The notes under the pieces are model-generated. The model was not told the DNA's origin. It did no database searches and was given only the letters and a program-made list of their open reading frames with translations. A DNA stretch of 64,000 nucleotides from WHTK01 sp963711035 (GTDB lineage: Bacteria > Chloroflexota > Dehalococcoidia > DSTF01 > WHTK01): positions 310,001-374,000 of the forward strand of contig CAVQCN010000001.1 of assembly GCA_963711035.1 (NCBI GenBank), in the 5' to 3' direction. The translations under genes and the position numbers were made by a program. Position 1 is the stretch's first letter; each line of letters opens with the position of its first letter. Shown in pieces: positions 1 through 8,750 of this stretch.

Positions 1-985
1 TGCGCGATGAGGCTGTTGTACTGGTCGACGAGCAGGTTGTACTGCGGCGCGATCTCGTTGTACTGCCGCCGCACGTCCTCGTATTGCGCCGCCTGGTCCG
101 GCGCCAGGTCCGCCTCGCTGGACGTGCCGAGAATCGTCTCCATCTGCGCTTTCAGCGCGTCGAGCTGATTCTCCATCGTGGTCAGCTCGCCATCGAGGGC
201 GGTAATGTCCTTGTCGAGATCGGCGATCTGGCTCGAGTAGTCGTCCAGCAGCTTCGTGTTGTTGTCGATGCTCTTCTGAATCGGCGCGCGCTCGGCGGCG
301 ATGCGGGCGTCATCCTGGGCGTGGAAGTTGTTCTGCGCCGTCTGGATCGCCTTCTGCTGGTCGTTCCACAGCGAGTCCACGTTGGTTTGCAGATCGTCGC
401 AGGTGTCGGCCGGGGCCAGGTCCTCCATCTTCTGACGGATGGTCTCCGCGCCCGCCAGGTTGATATCGACGTGCTGCTGCTCGTGGTTGGAGACCGCGAT
501 GACGAAGTTATTCCAGTTCGCCGACAGGTTCGGCGAGAGCTCTTCCACGTTCTCGTGCTGCGGCAGGGTGACGACGATGTCGAGAACGATAGTCATCGAC
601 TGAATGACGCAGGAATCGCCCTGAACTTCCGGCTGCCAGCGATAGCTCCAGGTAGCGGAGGTGAGGCCGCTGCCCTTGACGCCGTTGTCATCGCGCGGCC
701 CGTTCTGGTCGATCGAGGCGAAGATATCGGCCGTGGTCGTGCCGGCTACGGTGTAGTACTGATGGCTGACGCTGGACTGCACGTCCACCCGCCCGTCCGG
801 CACGGGCGTGGCGCCGCCACCAGGCGGCCTGCTCTGATTGACGATAGCCGATGCAGTGGGCAGCGGCGTGCGGGCCACGAGCGGCGTGCACTCGTACCGG
901 CTGCGCTGTTCGCGCTGCACGCAAGCAGGAACGGCAGGCAGATCAGGACGAGGGCTGATCTGAGACGGGCGAAAGCGATACTCAC
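1..985 (-). CDS. DUF922-type secreted Zn-protease-like lipoprotein (frameshifted, incomplete)
   Basis: The gene reads leftwards off the window edge. A GTG at 985 opens a hydrophobic signal peptide ending in a lipobox (LLAC, then Ser), so the product should be a lipoprotein. The downstream reading lies in another frame: a YYTVAG start, a conserved W-rich segment, the metal-site motif HEQQH (471-485), then a long Gln/Asp-rich probable coiled coil continuing past base 1. This order matches DUF922 (putative secreted Zn-dependent proteases). The signal-peptide frame stops at 746-748, so one base appears to be missing somewhere between about 750 and 925. The fold assignment is family knowledge; activity is unknown. 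It is either a real mutation or a sequencing indel. Confidence 0.6.
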
Positions 986-1234
986 GGCTCTTTCTACGTT
1001 AGCTCCACGGCCGCTGGCGTCGTCATGGCCGCTGCGCCGTTCGCACGCCGCTCGCGGGGTAGACTGACTCAGGGATAAGACGCTCGCGGGACGGCGAAGG
1101 TTCCCGAGCGGTTACGGTTATTTAGCATAACGTCCGTCAAGCGCCTTTTGGCACGGCCGAACGGCTCTCGCGTGAGTCTTTCCACACTGTGCAAAGCATG
1201 ACGAGCCCCAGAACGTGGTCTAATAGACGACGCG

Positions 1235-2461
1235 ATGTCTTCTCGCTTCAGCCGCCGCCAGATCCTGTTCGGCGGCGCCCGCCTGGGCTTATCGCTCCTT
1301 GCCTTTGAAGCCGGCGTCAAAGGCCTCGATCTCCTCGACCAGCACGACACCTGGGCAGAGGCCAGCGTTAGCAACGCCGAGTTCCTGGCGCAGCACGCCG
1401 ACCGCCTGTCGCGGCTGGAGCTGGGCGGCTCCTTCGCCCCGGAGCAGTGGTCAACGAGCGACCGCGGTCAACGCGCCGCCCTTGACGGCCTCAACATCGC
1501 CATCGAGGAGCTCAACCTGCGCAAGCTGCGCCTCGGCTTCCGCTGGAACGCCGTACAGCATCGCGACGGTGACATCGACCTCGACCGATACAGCCCGTTT
1601 CTGGAGCGCTGCCTCTACGACACCGAGATCTGTCTCAACGTGGGGCCGGTGCGCGTGTTCCGCTGGCCGGAGGAGCACGTACCGTGGCACGTCCTGCACC
1701 ACGTCGAGCTGCCGCCCAACGGCGCCAGCACTGACGCCCGACTCGCCGCTGGCAGGCGCCGCATTCTCCTACCTCGAGAAGATGCTCGGACACGCTCACC
1801 AGCCGCTACGGCAACGACCTGGACGGCCGTGCGCATGCTGCAGGTGGAAAACGAGCCGTTCTATCCGCTCGGGGACCACGCCTGGGGGTTTACGCCCGAC
1901 TACCTTGAGACGGCAGCCCATATCGCCGACGACGCCCTGCCCGGCCGCACCCTGCTCGTCACCTCGGCCGGACGGCTCAACCTCGACTCCGTGCGCGACG
2001 TGCTCGACGACTTACAGGCGCCGCCGCAGAAACGGTTCGCAGGACGTCTGGCCAGTGGCTTCGACTTCCACTACCGCACGCCGCTGCGCGACTCGATCCC
2101 AGTGGTGCGCTACTTCGACCAGATTAGCTTCGGCCGGCCCCTGTCGCCGACGACGGACGACAACCTTACAGACTCGCGCAACCTCGGCTACTCCATCGAG
2201 GTCACGGAAGGACAGATGGAGCCGTACGAGCAGTTCACGCAGCCGGGCAACTCGGTGCGCGACCTGCGCTACATGCTGCTGCGCTGCATGGACCACGTGC
2301 TGGACCCGGACCGCCCGAGCCTGCTGCGCATCTGGGGCGTCGAGGGCCTGGTGCAGAAGATGCAGCGCGGCCGCCTCACGGACGAGCACCGCCAGATCAT
2401 CGAGCTCATCCAGGCGATCAACGACCGCAGCGAGCCCCAGGTCGAGGCTCAGCCTCGGTGA
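1235..2461 (+). CDS. Glycosidase-like (clan GH-A type) secreted protein with hidden frameshifts
   Basis: About 408 residues. The N-terminus has a twin-arginine motif (SRRQILFGG) and a hydrophobic stretch, suggesting Tat export. The middle contains LQVENEPF; an Asn-Glu-Pro at a strand end is typical of the acid/base residue of clan GH-A TIM-barrel glycosidases. Substrate is unknown. The open frame looks intact, but residues about 165-197 are out-of-frame sequence. Plausible protein (LAGAAFSYLEKMLG, then TLTSRYGNDLDG) lies in the other two frames, and the original frame resumes at VRMLQVENEPF (1829). Three single-base shifts between about 1720 and 1830 therefore cancel out. The listed protein is probably wrong over that stretch. 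Confidence 0.6.
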   Translation: MSSRFSRRQILFGGARLGLSLLAFEAGVKGLDLLDQHDTWAEASVSNAEFLAQHADRLSRLELGGSFAPEQWSTSDRGQRAALDGLNIAIEELNLRKLRLGFRWNAVQHRDGDIDLDRYSPFLERCLYDTEICLNVGPVRVFRWPEEHVPWHVLHHVELPPNGASTDARLAAGRRRILLPREDARTRSPAATATTWTAVRMLQVENEPFYPLGDHAWGFTPDYLETAAHIADDALPGRTLLVTSAGRLNLDSVRDVLDDLQAPPQKRFAGRLASGFDFHYRTPLRDSIPVVRYFDQISFGRPLSPTTDDNLTDSRNLGYSIEVTEGQMEPYEQFTQPGNSVRDLRYMLLRCMDHVLDPDRPSLLRIWGVEGLVQKMQRGRLTDEHRQIIELIQAINDRSEPQVEAQPR

Positions 2462-2515
2462 CGTTGCGGATTCTGTCGCGATCCGGCTAGAGTGAGACGC
2501 GTTCGTTAGCTAGAC

Positions 2516-3061
2516 ATGAGGATGCGCCGAATGGAAACGGTCGATTTCATCAAGAACAGCCTGGCATTTGCCCACCGCGCGCTCGCCGATGCCCGCAACG
2601 GCACACCGGAGCAGCTCCACTTCGTGCCGGCAGGCGGCAGCCACTCGATCGCGTGGTGCCTCTGGCACACGACGCGGATCGAGGACATCATCATCAACGG
2701 CCGCGCCCGGCACGTGCCCGAGGTCTGGAACGAGGATTGGGCGAGTCGGGTCGGCCTCCCGTTCGAGGGAACTGGGAACGGCATGTCGGACGAGGATGCC
2801 CAGGGAATCCGGATCAAGGACATGGACGCCTTCCGCGAGTATCAGGAGACAGTCTGGAAGCAGACCGACGACTACCTGAACTCGATCTCGGACGAGGACC
2901 TCCAGCAGGACGTTCCGCGGCGAGACGGCGGCACCGAAACGGTTGGCGAGGCGATCCAGCTGCACATGATCGGCCACTTCAACGGCCACCGCGGCGAGAT
3001 CAACATGCTGCGCGGCATGCAGGGCATGCCCACCGTGCTCGTGCGCGAGGGCACGCACTAG
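2516..3061 (+). CDS. DinB-like / DUF664 four-helix metal-binding protein
   Basis: 181 residues. DinB-superfamily proteins are four-helix bundles that hold a divalent metal with three histidines; many act as thiol-dependent S-transferases or have unknown roles. Here a helix contains SIAWCLWHTTRIED (near residue 50) and the C-terminal helix carries HMIGHFNGHRGEINMLRG, supplying the spaced His residues expected for the triad. The length is typical. Further in-frame ATGs at 2522 and 2531 could be the true start; no strong ribosome-binding site separates them. It stands alone between the glycosidase-like gene and the convergent cupin gene. Confidence 0.75.
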   Translation: MRMRRMETVDFIKNSLAFAHRALADARNGTPEQLHFVPAGGSHSIAWCLWHTTRIEDIIINGRARHVPEVWNEDWASRVGLPFEGTGNGMSDEDAQGIRIKDMDAFREYQETVWKQTDDYLNSISDEDLQQDVPRRDGGTETVGEAIQLHMIGHFNGHRGEINMLRGMQGMPTVLVREGTH

Positions 3062-3087
3062 CCACAGCCGACACCGCAACTCGTCGA

Positions 3088-3558
3088 CTACGCGGGCGGC
3101 GGCCCCACGATCTCGATGCCGTATCGGGATGCGATCGCCGCCAGCGCGGCCACGTCCATAGGTGCTCCCGACTCCTGAGAAGCCGGCTCGCCAGCTTCCC
3201 GCACGAAATCTGCGAAGCGAGACGGTGCGGTCAGCGTCAGGAGCCGCGCGCCATCAGCACCGACACGGAAGGAATGCGGCACGGCTTTCGGCAGGAAGAC
3301 CCAGGCCCCCGCCGCGGCCGTAAACCTGCGCTCGCCGCAGAAGAACTCGGCCTCGCCTTCGAGCACGTACCACGCTTCATCTTCGTCCTGGTGGACGTGA
3401 AGCGGGGCGGCGTAATCGGGCGGCGCCGTTTGATCGATCAATGCAAAGCGACCTTCCGTCTGGTCGCCCGAAGCCTTCAGGGTCATCAGCGCTCCGGCAA
3501 ATCGCAGCGCTTCCCCGTCGCCGTCATCGAGCACGTAGGCGCGATCACTCTTGGACAA
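3088..3558 (-). CDS. Cupin-domain protein (single small beta-barrel)
   Basis: 156 residues from a TTG start at 3558, chosen because AGGAGG sits 6 bases upstream of it. A cupin motif 1 is visible around residue 55 (HVHQDEDEAWYVLEGEAEF, with a metal-ligand His pair and Glu), and PHSF near residue 97 supplies the motif 2 His. The same reading frame continues upstream without a stop into the tetR gene, giving a false 362-residue TetR-cupin fusion; the real tetR ends at 3579. The 20-base spacing from tetR on the same strand suggests one operon, with the cupin as a possible target enzyme or sensor. Substrate unknown. Confidence 0.8.
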   Translation of the reverse strand: MSKSDRAYVLDDGDGEALRFAGALMTLKASGDQTEGRFALIDQTAPPDYAAPLHVHQDEDEAWYVLEGEAEFFCGERRFTAAAGAWVFLPKAVPHSFRVGADGARLLTLTAPSRFADFVREAGEPASQESGAPMDVAALAAIASRYGIEIVGPPPA

Positions 3559-3578
3559 CTCCTGCCTCCTTCGATATC

Positions 3579-4176
3579 TCATCCGCCGTATGCGGGTAGT
3601 TGGGCGTGAATCAACTGACGGACTTCGTCCGTCGCCTCGGTTTCGCTGAAGCCGGCGGCTATCAACGCCTTCCACACCGGGAAATCGAGCAGAGCAGCGA
3701 TTCTCTGGCTGACGCGAGGAGGGATTGCAAGGCCATTCGAGGGCCGCTTCGACCAGGAGACGCAGGCTGCTCGTCTGAATGCGGGCCAGTTCGGCGAGCA
3801 CCGCGTAGGTCCGGTCCTCCCCGCGGGCGGCGTTCAGCCAGTCTCCGTCGCGCTGGTAACACTCACACGTACCGCTGATCAGCAGGTCCAGCCGCTCGGT
3901 CGGCGTATCCAGGCCTCTGAACAGCAGAAGCGCGTCCTCGCGCGTGATCTCCTTCAGCACGACCACCGAGCGCGCACACGCCGGCAGCAGCTCCGCGAGC
4001 GAGGGGAAGTGGCGATAGACCGTGGCTGTCGAGGTCGAGGCCTCCGCCGCGATCTCCTCGTAGCTCGTCCCGGAGATGCCCTGCCGCGCATGCAGCTCGC
4101 GGGCGGCGTGAACGATACGCTCCGCGGTGTCGTTGGCGGCGGCCGCCCGCGCGCCCATCCGGTATCGTCTCGGCAT
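3579..4176 (-). CDS. TetR-family transcriptional regulator (one-base frameshift)
   Basis: The N-terminal helix-turn-helix is clear: IVHAARELHARQGISGTSYEE followed by STSTATVYRHFPSLAEL. The first 150 residues are in the frame starting at 4176. The natural C-terminus (RIAALLDFPVWKALIAAGF through IHAQLPAYGG, stop at 3579-3581) lies in the next frame. The length, 598 bases, is one more than a multiple of three, and removing one base near 3734 restores a normal TetR of about 198 residues. It probably represses itself and the following cupin gene through the large palindrome at 4185-4230. It is either a real frameshift mutation or a base-insertion error. Confidence 0.8.
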
Positions 4177-4184
4177 TTACTTTC

Positions 4185-4230
4185 GCTCGATATTTTAGTG
4201 CGATAAATTACTGCACCAAATTATACGAGC
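4185..4230. promoter_or_regulatory. Operator palindrome and promoter of tetR
   Basis: An A+T-rich inverted repeat lies 8 bases before the tetR start: a 17-base left arm (4185-4201, GCTCGATATTTTAGTGC) and an 18-base right arm (4213-4230), separated by 11 bases. On the minus strand a possible -35 (TTGGTG) and -10 (TAAAAT), 16 bases apart, fall inside the repeat, so a bound TetR would block the promoter. Binding is inferred from position and symmetry. Confidence 0.6.
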
Positions 4231-4316
4231 CACCTCGGAGCAGTCAAGACGGGCTTTCTTCGTCTCAGTGGAGTGAGCCACTCAGCTCGGCTGTCGGTTT
4301 ACCTTGCTAGCTCTGC

Positions 4317-6671
4317 CTACTCGTAGCGCAGGGCGTCGCCGGGCCGCAGGTGGGTCGCGCGCCGCACCGGGGCGATCACGACCAGCCATGCGAGCGCGAG
4401 CGTCGCGATCAGCGCCATCGGCGGGTTCCACGCTGGATACGAATACGGTATCGATCCGAACTTGAACAGCTCCGAAACCACGCGGACGAGGATCCAGCCG
4501 ATCAGCCAGCCAGCCGGCACCGCCAGCGCCCAGCCGAGCAACGCCACCGTCAGCGCCTCCGTCTGAAAGATGCGCGTGATGTCCCGCCCTCGCGCACCGA
4601 TGCAGCGCAGGATACCGATCTCGCGCGTCCGCTCCAGGACGTTCATCGTCATCATGTTGACCAGCCCGATGAGGCCGATAGCGACGATCGGCACGCCCAT
4701 GACCGCCAGCACGCTCACGAGCACGCGGTTGGACGCGAGGTTCGCATCCTTCTCGACGTAGTGAATCACCGTGTGTGCCGGGTAGCCAGCAGCGCCGAGA
4801 GAGTCCTCGACATTCGCCGCCAGACGGTCTATGGCCGCGTGATCCTGGCTGGCCGAAACCACCCAGAAGGCATTCGTATCGCTGCGGCCCAGGATCGCTT
4901 GCAACGTCTGCAGCGGCATGTAGACCGCGGTGCCGTTATCGATCAAATTCGCGTCGATGCCGATGACCTGCAGGTCGGCCGGTCCGGCTGCAGTGGAGGC
5001 GGTTATCGTGTCGCCGACTTTGATGCCCGCCATCGCAGCTAGCGCCGTCCCCAACACGGCGACACGAGCGTTGGCGTCGCCGCCCTCGAACCAGCGGCCC
5101 GAGACGATATTCGGGTCGTACAGCTCCGTGTCGACCGGCAGGCCCATGCCTGGATATTCCGTGCCTTTGACGTCGATGCCGTTGTACAACACCTGTTGTG
5201 CTGTCTTGACCCCCTCGGTCCCCTCGACCACGGAGGCAGCGCCAGCATCGAACGCGGTGTTGGAGCGCTGGCTGACGATCACGTTCCAATGCAACGTATC
5301 CCAGGTGTCGGCGGTGACGTTCGCTATGGTGACGCCAAGCGCCAGGAAGCCGAGCGCGACGCCCGCCGCAAGCCCGACCTGTACGACAGTGCCAATCGTG
5401 CGCGTTTTGCGTCGCGAGATGTTTCGCAAGCCAACCTGCGCCGTGCGCGGCAGCGGGGCGCGCCGCAGAAGCCTATCGATCCATGATCCCTGCGAGGCCG
5501 TGATCTCGCCCTGCAGTCCCTGCCGCACCGGCATGCGCGCGGCCTGCAGCAGCGCCGGAATCGCGGCCAGGCTGGTACCGACCAGCCCGATCACGAGACT
5601 GAGGATGATCACGGGCAGCGAGTATCCCCAGTGGGTCTGCACGCCGAGAAACTGCTTGCCCACGAAGCCTGCGAGCAGGTTGCTGAACGGGATGCCGAGC
5701 AGGATACCCAGCGCGGTGCCTATCCCTGCGAGGATCCAAACCGTTCTCAGGAACGACATCACCACTTGTCGGCGGCGTCCGCCAATCGCCTTCATGATGG
5801 CGATTTCGCCGCGCTGCTCCGCCACCATCGTCGTCATTGTGTTCGAGACGAGTGCGATCGCCGAAAGCAATGCCAGGATGCCGCCGACGTAGAACAGCGT
5901 CGCGAAGTTCTGCGAAACGTCCTGACCGGGCCACGTGCCGGCTTTGCGCACCTCCGGCAAATCCGTGAACACCGCATCGGGCCGGTTGGTCGTGAACCAG
6001 CTCTGCAACTCGCCGACCACGGCCGAAGCTTGCGTCGGGTCCTTGACGAGCAAGTCGAGCCGGTTCACGCCGCTCGCCCCCGAGATCTGGTCAACCAGCG
6101 CTTGCGGCACGTACAACACGGCCCGTTCGTCGGTGGCGACCTGCGTGTAATTGAGCGTGTCTCCCGCGCCCGAGATCGTCACCGGGTGCAATTGACCCTG
6201 GTTGTCCTCGACCTGGACGACGGCACCGGCACCGCCGCTGAAACGCCCGCTGCGCGCATTCTCTGTGTCGCTCAGCGCCTCAGTTGCCTCTGGGAAGGAC
6301 CCCGACCTGAGCTGCACCACATCTACGTGCTGGGCGCTGAAGTCGTCGACGCCGACGAGGAGCGCGTCGACTCGTCTGTCGCCGACGTGAAAGCGCGTGA
6401 CGTAGACGGTGCGCGTGTCCAGTGCGGCGACTCCCGGCAGCGCCTTTAGTTGCCCGATCTCCTCGGGGGAGAGCGCGATGTCCTGGCTGTAGATCTGGAC
6501 ATCGTGCAGCCGGTCGTCGACCACGCGACGGTCCATCGCCTGGTTGAGCAGGGACATGAGCGCGAACAGGGAAAGGCCGGCGACGGCAACCGCTATCGTC
6601 GCGATCGTGAAGAGCGAACGGGCCCAGCGTCTGCGAACGTCCTGCCACGACTTCCGCCCGATGACGCTCAA
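4317..6671 (-). CDS. ABC transporter permease, MacB/FtsX family (two FtsX domains)
   Basis: 784 residues, the size of the double-FtsX permeases of Gram-positive and Chloroflexota exporters. After an N-terminal membrane helix (residues about 15-38) comes a MacB-type extracytoplasmic domain, then a first FtsX domain (about 265-390, with the coupling segment EIAIMKAIGG). A second TM helix and extracytoplasmic domain follow, then a C-terminal FtsX domain (about 655-780, with REIGILRCIGARGRD). Such permeases work with a MacB-like ATPase by mechanotransmission in export of lipoproteins, peptides or drugs. The ATPase gene lies 3 bases upstream, so the two are cotranscribed. Substrate unknown. Confidence 0.9.
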   Translation of the reverse strand: MSVIGRKSWQDVRRRWARSLFTIATIAVAVAGLSLFALMSLLNQAMDRRVVDDRLHDVQIYSQDIALSPEEIGQLKALPGVAALDTRTVYVTRFHVGDRRVDALLVGVDDFSAQHVDVVQLRSGSFPEATEALSDTENARSGRFSGGAGAVVQVEDNQGQLHPVTISGAGDTLNYTQVATDERAVLYVPQALVDQISGASGVNRLDLLVKDPTQASAVVGELQSWFTTNRPDAVFTDLPEVRKAGTWPGQDVSQNFATLFYVGGILALLSAIALVSNTMTTMVAEQRGEIAIMKAIGGRRRQVVMSFLRTVWILAGIGTALGILLGIPFSNLLAGFVGKQFLGVQTHWGYSLPVIILSLVIGLVGTSLAAIPALLQAARMPVRQGLQGEITASQGSWIDRLLRRAPLPRTAQVGLRNISRRKTRTIGTVVQVGLAAGVALGFLALGVTIANVTADTWDTLHWNVIVSQRSNTAFDAGAASVVEGTEGVKTAQQVLYNGIDVKGTEYPGMGLPVDTELYDPNIVSGRWFEGGDANARVAVLGTALAAMAGIKVGDTITASTAAGPADLQVIGIDANLIDNGTAVYMPLQTLQAILGRSDTNAFWVVSASQDHAAIDRLAANVEDSLGAAGYPAHTVIHYVEKDANLASNRVLVSVLAVMGVPIVAIGLIGLVNMMTMNVLERTREIGILRCIGARGRDITRIFQTEALTVALLGWALAVPAGWLIGWILVRVVSELFKFGSIPYSYPAWNPPMALIATLALAWLVVIAPVRRATHLRPGDALRYE

Positions 6672-6674
6672 AGC

Positions 6675-7421
6675 TCAGCCATCGCTTTCGATGAGGCCGT
6701 CACGAATCGCTATCGTCCGTTTGGCCCGGGAGGCGAGGTTGGCGTCGTGCGTTACGTACACGACGGTCATGCCAGATTCGTTCAGCCTCGCCAGCAGGTC
6801 GAGCATACGGGCTGCGGTTTCCGTGTCCAGATTGCCCGTCGGCTCGTCGCCGACCAGGAGGACTGGATCGCAAGCCAGCGCGCGTGCGATGGCCACGCGC
6901 TGCTGCTCGCCTCCGGAGAGCTCGCTCGGCAGATGGTCAAGCTTGTCGCCCAGACCGACCATTTCGAGGTTTCCCGTTGCGCGCTCGATGCGTTCCTTGC
7001 CGCGCCAGAGGCGCGCGAAGTCCATCGGCAGGACGGCGTTCTCGAGCGCGGTCAGCGTCGGGAGCAGCTGGAAGAACTGAAACACGATCCCGACCCGCCG
7101 CCCGCGCCAGGTAGCGAGTTGCTCCTCGCCCATCCGATCGATGCGTTGACCGTCGACCACGACTTCGCCGGCCGTTGGACGGTCGATGCCGGTCAGGAGA
7201 TTGAGGATCGTGGACTTGCCGCTGCCGGACGGCCCGACAATCGACACCATCTCTCCCTGCCGTACGGAGAGGTCGACGCCGCGTATGGCCGGGTACTCCA
7301 GCCTGCCCGTGCGATACGTCTTGTGCACTCCCGAGAGCGCGATGAGCGGACCGGCAGACGTGGTTTGCTCTTCGACATTCATACGGTCGTAAGTCTTAGG
7401 CTTGCGCCGGACGAATGCCAC
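6675..7421 (-). CDS. ABC transporter ATP-binding protein, MacB/LolD family
   Basis: 248 residues from GTG at 7421, or 235 from ATG at 7382; neither start has a convincing ribosome-binding site, and the family usually begins close to the second. Visible motifs are Walker A GPSGSGKST, Q-loop VFQFFQLLPTLTALENA, signature LSGGEQQRVAIARAL, Walker B LLVGDEPTGNLD and the switch histidine in VTHD. The VFQFFQLLPTLTALENV-type segment is characteristic of the LolD/MacB group. It is followed 3 bases later by its FtsX-type permease. Together they form an exporter with no dedicated membrane-fusion gene nearby. Confidence 0.92.
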   Translation of the reverse strand: MAFVRRKPKTYDRMNVEEQTTSAGPLIALSGVHKTYRTGRLEYPAIRGVDLSVRQGEMVSIVGPSGSGKSTILNLLTGIDRPTAGEVVVDGQRIDRMGEEQLATWRGRRVGIVFQFFQLLPTLTALENAVLPMDFARLWRGKERIERATGNLEMVGLGDKLDHLPSELSGGEQQRVAIARALACDPVLLVGDEPTGNLDTETAARMLDLLARLNESGMTVVYVTHDANLASRAKRTIAIRDGLIESDG

Positions 7422-7543
7422 ATCCGAATGGCCTAACTTCGCATGGGCCTGTGGCTACGTCTGCGGATTGCTGTGAGGGAACGTCTAACCTCCGACGACT
7501 GCGTATACTGAGCCGCGGCATAGACGCTGAGGGAGGAGCAACG

Positions 7544-8224
7544 ATGGCGACGTACGTGCTGGTGCATGGCGCCTGGGGCGGCAGTTACGGCTTCAAAGAC
7601 GTGGCGGGCAGGCTGCGGGCCAAAGGCCACGTCGTCTACACACCGAGCCTCACCGGCATCGGCGAGCGGTCACACCTGAGCAACCCGGACATCGACCTGA
7701 GCCTGCACATCAAGGACGTCGAAAACGTCCTCTGGTACGAGGACCTCAGCGACATCGTGCTGCTCGGCTTCAGCTACGGCGGCATGGTCGTCACCGGCCT
7801 GGTCGACCGCTGCGCCGAGCGCGTCTCGCATCTCGTCTACCTGGACGCCTTTGTACCGCAGGACGGCCAGTCGGCGAACGACATGACGGGCCGCCCGCTG
7901 GAAGGCGACGACTGGCGCATCCCGCCCCGGCCGAGACCACTGGACGACAAGGAGCTGCAGGCGTGGATGGACGCTCGCCGCGTGCCGCAGCCACGCAAGA
8001 CGCTCGAGGAGAAGGTGCGCCTCTCGAAGCCGCTTGAAGAGCACGACTTCAGCCTCACCTACATCAAGGCAACCGCCGACCCGCCGCCGGGCCCGTTCTG
8101 GACGATCGCCGACCGCGTGCGCAACGACCCGCGCTGGCGCTATCGAGAGGTGGAGACGGGACACATGGTGCCGACGACGATGCCCGCCGCGCTCACGAGA
8201 TTGCTCCTGGAGCTGGGCCATTAG
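7544..8224 (+). CDS. Alpha/beta-fold hydrolase (esterase EstC-like)
   Basis: 226 residues. Start ATG at 7544 is preceded by GGGAGGAG at a good distance; a -10-like TATACT lies at 7504-7509. The oxyanion segment VLVHGAWGG, nucleophile elbow GFSYGG and terminal catalytic-His region ETGHMVPTTMP are in the order of the serine hydrolase superfamily. The N-terminal HGAWGG plus PSLTGIGERSHL pattern is typical of salicylate/ester-hydrolase-like EstC proteins. Actual substrate cannot be told. It is transcribed divergently from the ABC exporter. Its TAG stop is the first triplet of the dispersed post-stop hairpin element. Confidence 0.85.
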   Translation: MATYVLVHGAWGGSYGFKDVAGRLRAKGHVVYTPSLTGIGERSHLSNPDIDLSLHIKDVENVLWYEDLSDIVLLGFSYGGMVVTGLVDRCAERVSHLVYLDAFVPQDGQSANDMTGRPLEGDDWRIPPRPRPLDDKELQAWMDARRVPQPRKTLEEKVRLSKPLEEHDFSLTYIKATADPPPGPFWTIADRVRNDPRWRYREVETGHMVPTTMPAALTRLLLELGH

Positions 8225-8255
8225 CATGGCGCCGAACCGCGCGAGACGTCTCGGG
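8222..8255 (+). repeat. Post-stop hairpin element, copy 1
   Basis: Begins at the TAG stop of the hydrolase: TAGCATGGCGCCGAACCGCG followed by CGAGACGTC. It is a shortened copy lacking the CCAYTGG part, but it keeps the hairpin core (GCGC-CGAACC-GCGC type) and the CGAGA tail shared with the other copies in the window. Confidence 0.6.
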
Positions 8256-8411
8256 AAACTCGGATCGAGTCAAGAAACCGACCAGCGAACCGTCGAAGTG
8301 ACAGGCTAGCTGCAGCAGCGGACTTCGGGACTCCTGTGCAGTTGCTGGCTCGTCGGCGGTGATATAAGACCCTCCGACGGTCGCAACCTGGCGCGCAGTT
8401 CGCGCGGGATG

Positions 8412-8573
8412 CTAATCCCAGCGGCGCGGCGGTCGCGTGTAGCCGGGGCGGCGGAAGCGCAGGTCGGTGATGTCGTCCATGGCGCGGCGGCGGCTGAGCC
8501 ACATGAGCGCGCCCAGCACGACACCAACGTCCAGGCCGAAGAACAGCAGCACGACGGCAACGTCGAGGCCCAT
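8412..8573 (-). CDS. Small single-pass membrane protein
   Basis: 53 residues from ATG at 8573, preceded by AAGGA at 7 bases. Residues 2-25 (LDVAVVLLFFGLDVGVVLGALMW without charge except Asp) form one membrane helix, followed by SRRRAMDD and a basic, Pro/Arg-rich tail ending YTRPPRRWD. The positive-inside rule puts the C-terminus in the cytoplasm. No family is recognised. It sits alone between two plus-strand genes. The ribosome-binding site and clean membrane helix are the support; function unknown. Confidence 0.6.
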   Translation of the reverse strand: MGLDVAVVLLFFGLDVGVVLGALMWLSRRRAMDDITDLRFRRPGYTRPPRRWD

Positions 8574-8750
8574 CAAGCGATCCTTAGCTCTGAGCTGGGG
8601 TGGAACATACCGATCCGCCTCCCTGCCGATCGAGAGATCTCTACCAGCACAAACGCGCTCGCGGGCCCGGCGTTTCACCGTTTGACAAAGGCGCGGCGCC
8701 TCCCAATGATCGGGAAACACCTCCCCGGCTACACGCAGACAGGAGCAGCA

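Noticed and set aside
84..1067. Long plus-strand open frame opposite the DUF922 gene
   Set aside because: Arg/Val-rich shadow of the minus-strand coding sequence; it lacks a ribosome-binding site and any protein-family character.
3088..4176. A 362-residue TetR-cupin fusion protein
   Set aside because: The linker is out-of-frame sequence; the natural TetR C-terminus and a separate cupin start with AGGAGG are both present.
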